Positions 32,416 to 43,969 of a DNA stretch of 64,000 nt are shown here, in pieces. The DNA lies in the NCBI GenBank assembly GCA_032622095.1, contig CP136066.1, forward strand, positions 130,543,917-130,607,916, in the 5' to 3' direction. This stretch comes from Siphonodentalium dalli (lineage: Eukaryota > Mollusca > Scaphopoda > Gadilida > Siphonodentaliidae). Position numbers and translations under genes: made by a program. Numbering within the stretch: the first letter of the stretch is position 1; each line of letters starts with the position of its first letter. The notes under the pieces were generated by a model. It made no database searches. It was not told the origin of the DNA and worked only from the letters and a program-made list of their open reading frames with translations.

Positions 32416-35400
32416 ATTCAGCCAAAAAAACATGACCGCAGCAGCCATCTTGGATTTTACTCTTTGTAAGACTAAATCCTTTAGCACGGGCTACAGGTCG
32501 TACCTTTAGTCTGATCATCATAAAATTTGTCATGGATGTTAACAATGACATGTAGATGGGAACGAGTCATTTTGGGGTCATTCGACCGAAACATGGCCGC
32601 CAGTGGCCATCTTTGATTTCAAAATTCAATCCATTAGCACGGGCTACAGGTCATAAAAATTTTCATGGATGTTGACAATGACATGTAGATGGGAATGAGT
32701 CATTTTGAGGTCATTTGGCCAAAAAACATGGCCGCCAGCAGCCATCTTGGATTTTACTGTTTGTATGACTAAATCACTTAGCATGGGCTACAGGTCGTAC
32801 TTTTAGTCTGATCATCATAAAATGAATGTTAGCAGTATGTAGATGGGAACGAGTCATTTTGGGGTCATTCGGCCAAAAATCATGGCAGCCATCTTGGATT
32901 TACTCTTTGTACGACTAAATTCTTTAGCACAGGCTACAGGTCGTACCTTTAGTGTGATCATCATAACATTTGTCAGGGATGTTAATATTGACATGTAGAT
33001 GGGGAAAGAGTCATTTTGGGGTCATTCGGACAAAAAACATGGCCACCAACAGTCATCTTGGATTTTACTCTTTGTATGACTAAATCCTTTAAGCTACAGG
33101 TCGTATCTTTAGTTTGATCATCATGAAATTTTTCATGGCTGTTGAAATTGGAATGTAGATGGGAAAGAATCATTGTGGGGTCATTCGGACAAAAAACATG
33201 GCCGCCAGCTGCCATCTTGGATTTTACTCTGTGTATTGACTAAATCCTTTACTGCTCATTTTTAGCTCAACTTTACTTTGTAAAGTTTGAGCTATTGCGA
33301 TGGCTTTGTCATCCGTCGTCCGTGTGTGCGTAAGTCGTCAACAATGCAGGCTACAGGTCGTACCTTTGGTCGGATCATTATGAAATTTGTCATAGCTGTT
33401 GACATCAATATTTAGACCAGAATGATTCATTTTGGGGACATTCGGAAAAAAAACATGGCCACCAGTGGCCATCTTGGATTTCAAAATTCAATCCATTAGC
33501 ACGGGCTACAGGCCGTACTGTTTGTCTGATCATCATGAAATTTGTCATGGATGTTAATATTGACATGTAGATGGGAACGAGTGATTTTTATGACTAAATT
33601 CTTTAGCATGGGCTACAGGTTGTACCTTTAGTCTGATCATCATAAAATTTGTCTTGAATGTTAACAATGACATGTAGATGGGAACGAGTCATTTTGGGGT
33701 CATTCGGCCGAAAAACATATGGACGCCAGCAGCCATCTTGAATTTTACTCTTTGTATGACTAAATCCTTTAGCACGGGCTACATACAGGTTGTACCTTTA
33801 GTCTGATCATCATAAAATTTATCGTTAATGTTAATAATGACATGTAGATGGGAACAATTAACTTTGGGGTCATTCAGCCAAAAAAACATGACCGCAGCAG
33901 CCATCTTGGATTTTACTCTTTGTATGACTAAATTCTTTAGCACGGGCTACAGGTCGTACCTTTAGTTTGATCATCATAAAATTTGTCATGGATGTTAACA
34001 ATGGCATGTAGATGGGAATGAGTCATTTTGGTGTCATTCTACCGAAACATGGCCGCCAGTGGCCATCTTTGATTTCAAAATTCAATCCATTAGCACGGGC
34101 TACAGGTCATAAAATTTCTCATGGATGTTGACAATGACATGTAGATGGGAATGAGTCATTTTGAGGTCATTTGGCCAAAAAACATGGCCGCCAGCAGCCA
34201 TCTTGGATTTTACTGTTTGTATGACTAAATCACTTAGCATGGGCTACAGGTCGTACTTTTAGTCTGATCATCATAAAATGAATGTTAGCAGTATGTAGAT
34301 GGGAACGAGTCATTTTGGGGTCATTCGGCCAAAAATCATGGCAGCCATCTTGGATTTACTCTTTGTACGACTAAATTCTTTAGCACAGGCTACAGGTCGT
34401 ACCTTTAGTGTGATCATCATAAAATTTGTCAGGGATGTTAATATTGACATGTAGATGGGGAAAGAGTCATTTTGGGGTCATTCCGACAAAAAACATGGCC
34501 ACCAACAGTCATCTTGGATTTTACTCTTTGTATGACTAAATCCTTTAAGCTACAGGTCGTATCTTTAGTTTGATCATCATGAAATTTTTCATGGCTGTTG
34601 AAATTGGAATGTAGATGGGAAAGAGTCATTGTGGGGTCATTCGGACAAAAAACATGGCCGCCAGCTGCTATCTTGGATTTTACTCTGTGTATTGACTAAA
34701 TCCTTTACTGCTCATTTTTAGCTCAACTTTACTTTGTAAAGTTTGAGCTATTGCGATGGCTTTGTCATCCGTCGTCCGTGTGTGCGTAAGTCGTCAACAA
34801 TGCAGGCTACAGGTCGTACCTTTGGTCGGATCATTATGAAATTTGTCATAGCTGTTGACATCAATATTTAGACCAGAATGATTCATTTTGGGGTCATTCG
34901 GAAAAAAAACATGGCCACCAGTGGCCATCTTGGATTTCAAAATTCAATCCATTAGCACGGGCTACAGGCCGTACTGTTTGTCTGATCATCATGAAATTTG
35001 TCATGGATGTTAATATTGACATGTAGATGGGAACGAGTGATTTTTATGACTAAATTCTTTAGCATGGGCTACAGGTTGTACCTTTAGTCTGATCATCATA
35101 AAATTTGTCTTGAATGTTAACAATGACATGTAGATGGGAACGAGTCATTTTGGGGTCATTCGGCCGAAAAACATATGGACGCCAGCAGCCATCTTGAATT
35201 TTACTCTTTGTATGACTAAATCCTTTAGCACGGGCTACAGGTTGTACCTTTAGTCTGATCATCATAAAATTTATCGTTAATGTTAATAATGACATGTAGA
35301 TGGGAACGAGTCATTTTGGGGTCATTCGGCCAAAAAACATGGCCGCCAGCAGCCATCTTTGATTTTACTCTTTGTATGACTAAATTCTTTAGCATGGGCT

Positions 35401-38400
35401 ACAGGTCGTACCTTTAGTTTGATCATCATAAAATTTGTCATGGATGTTAACAATGGCATGTAGATGGGAATGAGTCATTTTGGGGTCATTCGGATGAAAA
35501 ACATGGCCGCCAATGGCCATCTTTGATTTAAAAATTCAATCCATTAGCACGCGCTACAAGTCGTACTGTTCGTCTGATCATCATGAAATTTGTCATGGAT
35601 GTTAATATTGACAAGTAGATGGGAACAATTAACTTTGGGGTCATTCAGCCAAAAAAACATGACCGCAGCAGCCATCTTGGATTTTACTCTTTGTAAGACT
35701 AAATCCTTTAGCACGGGCTACAGGTCGTACCTTTAGTCTGATCATCATAAAATTTGTCATGGATGTTAACAATGACATGTAGATGGGAACGAGTCATTTT
35801 GGGGTCATTCTACCGAGACATGGCCGCCAGTGGCCATCTTTGATTTCAAAATTCAATCCATTAGCACGGGCTTCAGGTCATAAAATTTTTCATGGATGTT
35901 GACAATGACATGTAGATGGGAATGAGTCATTTTGAGGTCATTTGGCCAAGAAACATGGCCGCCAGCAGCCATCTTGGATTTTACTCTTTGCATGACTAAA
36001 TCCTTTAGCACGGGCTACAGGTCGTACCTTTAGTCTGTTCATCATAAAATTTGTCATGGATGTTGATATTGGAATGTAGATGGGAACGAGTCATTTTGGG
36101 GTCATTCGGCCAAAAAACATGGCCGCCAGCAGCCATCTTGGATTTCAAAATTTAATCCATTAGCACGGGCCACAGTTAGTACTGTTCGTCTGATCATCAT
36201 GAAATTTGTCATGGATATTAATATTGACATGTAGATGGGAACGAGTCATTTTTGGGTCATTCGGCTAAAAAACATGGCCGCCAGCAGCCATCTTTGATTT
36301 TACTCTTTGTATGACTAAATTCTTTAGCACGGGCTACAGGTCGTACCTTTAGTTTGATCATCATAAAATTTGTCATGGATGTTAACAATGGCATGTAGAT
36401 GGGAATGAGTCATTTTGGGGTCATTCGGATGAAAAACATGGCCGCCAGTGGCCATCTTTGATTTAAAAATTCAATCCATTAGCACGCGCTACAAGTCGTA
36501 CTGTTCGTCTGATCATCATGAAATTTGTCATGGATGTTAATATTGACAAGTAGATGGGAACAATTAACTTTGGGGTCATTCAGCCAAAAAAACATGACCG
36601 CAGCAGCCATCTTGGATTTTACTCTTTGTAAGACTAAATCCTTTAGCACGGGCTACAGGTCGTACCTTTAGTCTGATCATCATAAAATTTGTTATGGATG
36701 TTAACAATGACATGTAGATGGGAACGAGTCATTTTGGGGTCATTCGACCGAAACATGGCCGCCAGTGGCCATCTTTGATTTCAAAATTCAATCCATTAGC
36801 ACGGGCTACAGGTCATAAAATTTCTCATGGATGTTGACAATGACATGTAGATGGGAATGAGTCATTTTGAGGTCATTTGGCCAAAAAACATGGCCGCCAG
36901 CAGCCATCTTGGATTTTACTGTTTGTATGACTAAATCACTTAGCATGGGCTACAGGTCGTACTTTTAGTCTGATCATCATAAAATGAATGTTAGCAGTAT
37001 GTAGATGGGAACGAGTCATTTTGGGGTCATTCGGCCAAAAATCATGGCAGCCATCTTGGATTTACTCTTTGTACGACTAAATTCTTTAGCACAGGCTACA
37101 GGTCGTACCTTTAGTGTGATCATCATAAAATTTGTCAGGGATGTTAATATTGACATGTAGATGGGGAAAGAGTCATTTTGAGGTCATTTGGCCAAAAAAC
37201 ATGGCCGCCAGCAGCCATCTTGGATTTTACTGTTTGTATGACTAAATCACTTAGCATGGGCTACAGGTCGTACTTTTAGTCTGATCATCATAAAATGAAT
37301 GTTAGCAGTATGTAGATGGGAACGAGTCATTTTGGGGTCATTCGGCCTAAAATCATGGCAGCCATCTTGGATTTACTCTTTGTACGACTAAATTCTTTAG
37401 CACAGGCTACAGGTCGTACCTTTAGTGTGATCATCATAACATTTGTCAGGGATGTTAATATTGACATGTAGATGGGGAAAGAGTCATTTTGGGGTCATTC
37501 GGACAAAAAACATGGCCACCAACAGTCATCTTGGATTTTACTCTTTGTATGACTAAATCCTTTAAGCTACAGGTCGTATCTTTAGTTTGATCATCATGAA
37601 ATTTTTCATGGCTGTTGAAATTGGAATGTAGATGGGAAAGAGTCATTGTGGGGTCATTCGGACAAAAAACATGGCCGCCAGCTGCTATCTTGGATTTTAC
37701 TCTGTGTATTGACTAAATCCTTTACTGCTCATTTTTAGCTCAACTTTACTTTGTAAATTCAATCCATTAGCACGGGCTTCAGGTCATAAAATTTCTCATG
37801 GATGTTGACAATGACATGTAGATGGGAATGAGTCATTTTGAGGTGTTTTGGCCAAAAAACATGGCCGCCAGCAGCCATCTTGGATTTTAATGTTTGTATG
37901 ACTAAATCACTTAGCACGGGCTACAGGTCGTACTTTTAGTCTGATCATCATAAAATGAATGTTAACAGTATGTAGATGGGAACGAGTCATTTTGGGGTCA
38001 TTCGGCCAAAAATCATGGCAGCCATCTTGGATTTACTCTTTGTACGACTAAATTCTTTAGCACAGGCTACAGGTCGTACCTTTAGTGTGATCATCATAAA
38101 ATTTGTCAGGGATGTTAATATTGACATGTAGATGGGGAAAGAGACACTTGGGGTCATTCGGACAAAAAACATGGCCACCAACAGCCATCTTGGATTTTAC
38201 TCTTTGTATGACTAAATCCTTTAAGCTACAGGTCGTATCTTTAGTTTGATCATCATGAAATTTTTCATGGCTGTTGAAATTGGAATGTAGATGGGAAAGA
38301 GTCATTGTGGGGTCATTCGGACAAAAAACATGGCCACCAGCTGCCATCTTGGATTTTACTCTGTGTATTGACTAAATCCTTTACTGCTCATTTTTAGCTC

Positions 38401-39490
38401 AACTTTACTTTGTAAATTCAATCCATTAGCACGGGCTTCAGGTCATAAAATTTCTCATGGATGTTGACAATGACATGTAGATGGGAATGAGTCATTTTGA
38501 GGTCATTTGGCCAAAAAACATGGCCGCCAGCAGCCATCTTGGATTTTAATGTTTGTATGACTAAATCACTTAGCACGGGCTACAGGTCGTACTTTTAGTC
38601 TGATCATCATAAAAGGTCGTACCTTTTGTCGGATCATTATGAAATTTGTCATAGCTGTTGACATCAACATTTAGACCAGAATGATTCATTTTGGGGTCAT
38701 TCGGAAAAAAAACATGGCCACCAGTGGCCATCTTGGATTTCAAAATTCAATCCATTAGCACGGGCTACAGGCCGTACTGTTTGTCTGATCATCATGAAAT
38801 TTGTCATGGATGTTAATATTGACATGTAGATGGGAACGAGTGATTTTTATGACTAAATTCTTTAGCATGGGCTACAGGTTGTACCTTTAGTCTGATCATC
38901 ATAAAATTTGTCTTGAATGTTAACAATGACATGTAGATGGGAACGAGTAATTTTGGGGTCATTCGGCCAAAAAACATGGTCGCCAGCAGCCATCTTGGAT
39001 TTTACTCTTTGTTTGACTAAATTCTTTAGCATGGGCTACAGGTTGTACCTTTTGTCTGATCATCATAAAATTTGTCGTGAATGTTAACAATGACATGTAG
39101 ATGGGAACGAGTAATTTTGGGGTCATTCGGCCAAAAAACATGGTCGCCAGCAGCCATCTTGGATTTTACTCTTTGTATGACTAAATCCTTTAGCACGGGC
39201 TACAGATTGTACCTTTAGTCTGATCATCATAAAAGTTGTCATGAATGTTAATAATGACATGTAGATGGTAATGAGTCGTTTTGGGGTCATTCGGCTAAAA
39301 AACATGGCCGCCAGCAGCCATCTTGGATTTTACTCTTTGTATGACTAAATTCTTTAGCATGGGCTACAGGTCGTACCTTTAGTCTCATCGTCATAAAATT
39401 TGTCATGGATGTTAACGATGACATGTAGATGGGAACGACTCATTTTGGGGTCATTCGGCCGAAAACATGCCTCCAGCAGCCATCTTGGAT
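32416..39490 (+). repeat. 164-bp satellite array, right part
   Basis: Continues the array after the LINE, about 43 monomers by length. Long blocks duplicate parts of the left array: 22352-23262 corresponds to 34711-35621 at a constant offset of 12359. The 21491-23262 spacing (1771 bp) recurs at 33850-35621. Internal element heads occur near 33260 and 34720. Truncated heads with the same fused junction ('tactttgtaaattcaatcc') occur near 24145, 26070, 37745 and 38405, showing that one rearranged unit was amplified. Confidence 0.9.
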
Positions 39491-39621
39491 TTTCCTTTTC
39501 TCTTCATGTCTATAAACTAGTATTAGACATTCAACTTTCCACATTTCTAATCGCTCCATTGACTGTAATACATTAAATTATTCCCTTTCCAAGTTGAGCT
39601 ACAGTGTCATTGACACTTTCA
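39491..39621 (+). repeat. 3' terminus of giant Helitron-like element
   Basis: The tail 'cttcatgtctataaactag', then 'tgactgtaatacattaaatt', then 'aagttgagctac', then the hairpin 'agtgtcattgacact'. The same tail sequence ends the element at 46010-46139. Confidence 0.7.
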
Positions 39622-41019
39622 TTCTTGTACACCTCCCGATTAGCCAAACATCGTGAACAACTTTGAAACAACAACCGTACATGTTCTTAACATCATCAGT
39701 TTGCCCCACCAGCATCATAGCAATTCATCAGGACCCACCATCATAGCAAATTAGCAGGGCTGGTTGAACAGGGGTCGTACATTTTGACAGACGAATGGTC
39801 AATGGATGAACACATTGCCAGAAAGACTTACACAGTGGTCAGAAAGACCGACATGGATACAGTTAGAAATATAAACATATATACAGGGATAAATTAAAGA
39901 TGCATAATCCGATTAAGCGCCCCTCAGTTACTATTTATTTGGATTCGAGCCGAGGAACAACCTATCAAAGCTCAGAGTCATTCGATATCAATTTTTAAAA
40001 TATAATAATTATCGAGAATGGCCCAGTAAACAGACGATGAGCCGACGGTCTCGGACAAAATTACGGATGAAGATGGATAACTCTAAAATGAAGAGGCTTT
40101 CTGTTAATACAAAGTCGAAATTTCGTCGAACAACATGTTGATAAATAACACGTTTCGAGCAAATGTATACTATAGTTGACAGTGGTTAGCATTATTTTTG
40201 GGCAATTAATCGATTCTGATAACTGAAGCGGCATTTCTAAAAATGTTGTTGTTGTTGCTGGAATATGATTATATGGGGACCATCAAATCGGATTGAGTAC
40301 CATTAACATGTCAGGTGCGTGTCGACGAGCCATTAGATAGTCAAAAATACAGTCAGACAGAGCTGAATGGGCTAACAGATATGATCATTACATATCAACA
40401 GCTAGAGGACGGATACACGCACATACAGAACTAGATAGGTGGACAGGTGGATGGATAGATGGATGAATCGGATGGATGGACAGGAGGATAGATGGGTGCA
40501 TGGATGGATGGACAGATAGATGGATGGATGAGTCGATGGGTCCATAGTTAGACAGAACTCAGGGAGACCCAGATAGAGGGTGGCGCTAAGAAATGTTATA
40601 ATAGCGTGACCATGCAGGAGACAAAGTAAAGGAGTGCCTCGACGCCAGTAAATTACCAAATTTTAAAGATAAATAGTCAAATGGTAGGGTCATACTGAAT
40701 AAAAGTACAGTTATTACATAGGAATTTACAGCTGTAAAGTATAAAACTTTAGTTCCAAAATATTGTATGGGGTTATTTTTTTTGGTAAAACCTTGTTCGC
40801 GCCATTCTATTCACCAAACAATATTTCTCAAAATTAGCATTTTAATAGATTATACTCTGGTTTGAAAGGATGCATAAGGGCCTAACGATTAGATGTTCCG
40901 GAAGTATGCAAATAAACCTGTTAGAGCGAGACAAAATGTGTCAAAAGTCTGGGGAATTATTTCGGAAAAAAATCCCATTCAATAAAAATAATAATATTGA
41001 CAAATACATACATTCTGCT
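39622..41019. other. Unassigned spacer with a GATG microsatellite
   Basis: No gene or known repeat was recognised, apart from an imperfect (GATG/GATA)n tract at about 40436-40547 ('ggatggatagatggatg'). The 85-codon minus-strand ORF across that tract is a microsatellite artefact. Confidence 0.5.
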
Positions 41020-42625
41020 TAGGCCTCATCTTCTGGGAAGTATCCTAAGTATCAAATTGACAGTTTGTTTTAGTCACTTTTTTCCACCTGTTCAGTTTCA
41101 ATGTCCCCCTAATTTGCAGACTGTAGGACTTCAATCTGTTCCTAGGTTTTATTGACCATTGAGGCCTAATCAGATTGAGCATGAATTCGGTGATGCTAGC
41201 CTGCCTTACGGAATATTGTCATTAAATCCACATTTTGGGGACCTAATTCTGCAAATGTCAGACATACTAAATTCAGGCTTGGCCATTTCATATTATTTTC
41301 TTAATCACCACTTATCCAGATGAAATCATACCACTAATTTTCAAAGAAAAATTGGGGGGTAGATATTGGATTAAATTTGTCTTCTATCTGTCAGGCTTCC
41401 ACCCGTCTGCCTGTTGGGATGTCTATCCATCCATCTATCAACAATTGTTTTCTTCTCCATATTAAAGACGGAATGTGTTTATATAGTTCAGTGTGCATGT
41501 TCCTTAGGTATCTCACAATCAGATTTGTTCAATTAAGTTCATCACATCAAATACATGTAGGTGCGAAGCCAGGGCCATAACTCTTTCCCTCCATAGTAAT
41601 TCTTAAAACAGTTTTTTCTCAAGAATCATTGGGCCTATATAGCTTATATTTGGTATGGAGGGGCCTTGGGTGACCGGGGTTCAGATTTGTTCAAATGGGG
41701 TGATTTTTAGGAAATGAGGTCCCCAGAGGTGATGTTAGTCCACCTTGTGGAATACTGTCATTAAATTCACATGCAAAGGTCAGACACACTAAATACAGAC
41801 TCGGCTGTTCCAATATTAGTTTCTTAACCACCACTTATCCAGGTGAAATCATACCCTGATTTTTCAAAGAAAAATTGGGGGGTATATTGATATTACTAGA
41901 TGAATGGATCTCATAGATGAGGATTCACATTTGTTCTAATAAGGGCAGAGATAAGAGATTTAACTCTCTATGCTGTCTGGTACTGGTATAATAATATTGA
42001 TTTCTAGACAGCCTGGGTGGGGGCAATGTTTGAGGCAATGGGGAGGGAGTGTAGAGGGATGGAGATTTGACCCCCTACTTTGATCAAAAGTTAAACAGTT
42101 AAAAATTTCATGCCTGATACTACATTAGTTGTAGATTAGATGTTCACACCAAAAATAAGTTAGAATTGTTCTCGTAGTTTCGTTTGATTTTCTAACATGT
42201 ATGTTTTTAAACCATCAGTCCATATGTTTCTACTTCAGGTTAAACTGTTGGACCCAATTGGCCACAAATTTTAACTTTATGGGGGGTGCCAGATTGGTAA
42301 TTTTCAAATGTTTGAGAGCTTGAACTTGAAGTACTGGTACCAGTCGTAAAATTCAACCTAAGAGGAATGTACAAAAGGATTTTTGTGAACTTAGTATTGT
42401 GGTATGGTTGTCATCTTTAAAAGGTAAGAGGTTGGAGATTTGTCAGTGATGTGCAATTAGAAATTTCAAGGTGAAGAGCCCCGCTCATCTGAGAACATCC
42501 AGCTATGTCCATGTTTAGAACTACTTTTCTTAAGTGATTTTGTCAAGTACTGACTCTTGTAGTCTTCAGAGTCCCCGTCTTCTCAGTCCTTACAGTCTGG
42601 TGAGCGACCCACAGTCATTGACTGT
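41020..42625 (+). repeat. Duplicated block, copy 1 (empty site)
   Basis: Matches 43970-44636 joined to 46140-47145: 'cttctgggaagtatcctaag', 'aaccaccacttatccaggtg', 'ttgaggcaatggggaggga' and 'cagtcattgactgtcttgtt'. At 41641-41653 it reads 'agcttatatttgg' without interruption, where the other copy contains a Helitron-like element. Internal phrases such as 'cagatttgttcaaat' recur as short tandem-like units. No gene is seen. Confidence 0.75.
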
Positions 42626-42639
42626 CTTGTTCTGGATTC

Positions 42640-42840
42640 TGTTTAAAAACATGGCTGCCAGCGATAAATGCTTTAACATACCCCACAGGTCACATCTCTC
42701 ATCTGATTGTCACCAAACTTCATATGGATCTTTGGAGTGACCTCTAGATGGGAACTTAAAAATGTTCAGAATTCCATTAAAAAACATGACTGCCAGAGGC
42801 CATCTTGGATTTTACTCTTTGTATGACTAAATCCGTTGGA
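42640..42840. repeat. Diverged satellite monomers
   Basis: Contains 'aaaacatggctgccag', 'ccatcttggattttactctt' and 'tgtatgactaaatcc', landmarks of the 164-bp satellite. The 'ccccacaggtcacatctctc' variant also resembles the relic at 14395-14460. Confidence 0.7.
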
Positions 42841-42869
42841 TGTTTAGTATTTCATAGGCATACCAATTT

Positions 42870-43530
42870 TTATGTTCACCCATACCATAGTATTGTAAAC
42901 ATAGTGTCAACGTCCGCATTGACCACTCATTGTCTGTCCATCTATCTCTCTTTCTGTCCGTCCGTAGACACTTTATGCATGGTGCGATAACTCAAACATT
43001 TTCTCTCTGATCGGAACCGAATTTTGTATTTGAATTTTTCAGCCCAAAAGACAGATCAAGATCTGACTTTTTAACTAAGTTATGGCCCTTTTTTAGCTCA
43101 CCTGAGACGAAGTCTCCGGTGGTGTAGCTATAGTCATCACTCCTCGTCTGTCCATCTGTCTGTCCATCCATCAAGAATCATGTTCTCCTCCAGAACCGTA
43201 AGAGGGAATGGGTTCATATTTAGTGTGGATGTTCCCTAGGTGAATCACATTCAGATTTGTTCAAATGAGGTCACCCGGTCAAATAGTTGCGAAGCTAGGA
43301 CCATAACTCTTTCCCACCATAGTAATTCTTACAACGACTTCTCAAATTTCATTGGGCCGAATGGGTTCATATTTTGTACAAAGGGTCCTTGTGGGACTGT
43401 GATTCAGATTTGTTCAAATAAGGTCACTGGGTCGAATGTGGGAGGAGCCAGTGACATAACTATCTTTTTGGTAAATTCAGATTTTTGGAATTTTCACCTT
43501 GCTCAATTTAACACAATTTTATTTTTTTAA
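42870..43530 (+). repeat. Pearl-like block and TAGCTCACCTGAG element
   Basis: 'ttcacccataccatag' to 'tccgtccgtagacac' matches the microsatellite block at 50890-51000. From 43090, 'tttttagctcacctgagac' begins another repeat type common in molluscan genomes (from memory), containing tandem-like 'cagatttgttcaaat' phrases. The remainder to 43970 shows nothing coding. The 67-codon minus ORF at 43563-43766 is Gly/Trp low complexity. Confidence 0.5.
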
Positions 43531-43969
43531 ATATGTTACAAAATTTTAAACAAGTGACACAATTATAACATCTGTAGAGTTATGAAACTTTGATCTTTAA
43601 TGAAATTACGGAAACATTCCATTACCCATCCCCCTCCCACATGGCCCAGACCCCACCCTGCACCCAACCAACAACCCTTCCAACCGATATCATCTCCAAC
43701 TTCCAACTTTAATACCCGTTCTATCCAGAAGCAGATATATCTCTGCAGAGAGACAGAGAGAGACACAGGTCATTAATCTAGATTAGAATAATATATGTCA
43801 TCTGGCAGCCTTGTGTAAACAACATGCTAGCAAATTAAAACAAAATGCCTGAATTTAGTGTGTCTGACATTTGCAGAATGAGGTCCCCAGAGGGTGAATT
43901 TAGTGTTGCTACCCCATACAGCAGGCTAGCATCACCAAATACACCCTCCGGGGATCTAATTCTGCTTTA

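Larger units (their letters stand above)
19745..39621 (+). mobile_element. Giant Helitron/HINE-like element with satellite core
   Basis: The 5' end reads 'ttagctcaactttac' and continues as an imperfect palindrome ending 'gtttgagcta'. The 3' end carries 'aagttgagctac' (inverse of the start), then the hairpin 'agtgtcattgacact' and 'ttca'. Insertion lies between A and T without a longer target duplication. Between head and tail is an array of ~164-bp monomers. These traits (subterminal inverted repeats, 3' hairpin, tandem core) match Helentron-derived HINEs, although the terminal CTRR of classical Helitrons is absent. The span includes the nested LINE at 27094-32415, so the element itself is about 14.6 kb. 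It encodes no Rep/helicase. Confidence 0.6.

Noticed and set aside
19840-39490. CRISPR-like array
   Set aside because: The 164-bp units are continuous tandem monomers with no spacer structure, in a eukaryotic context with no cas genes.
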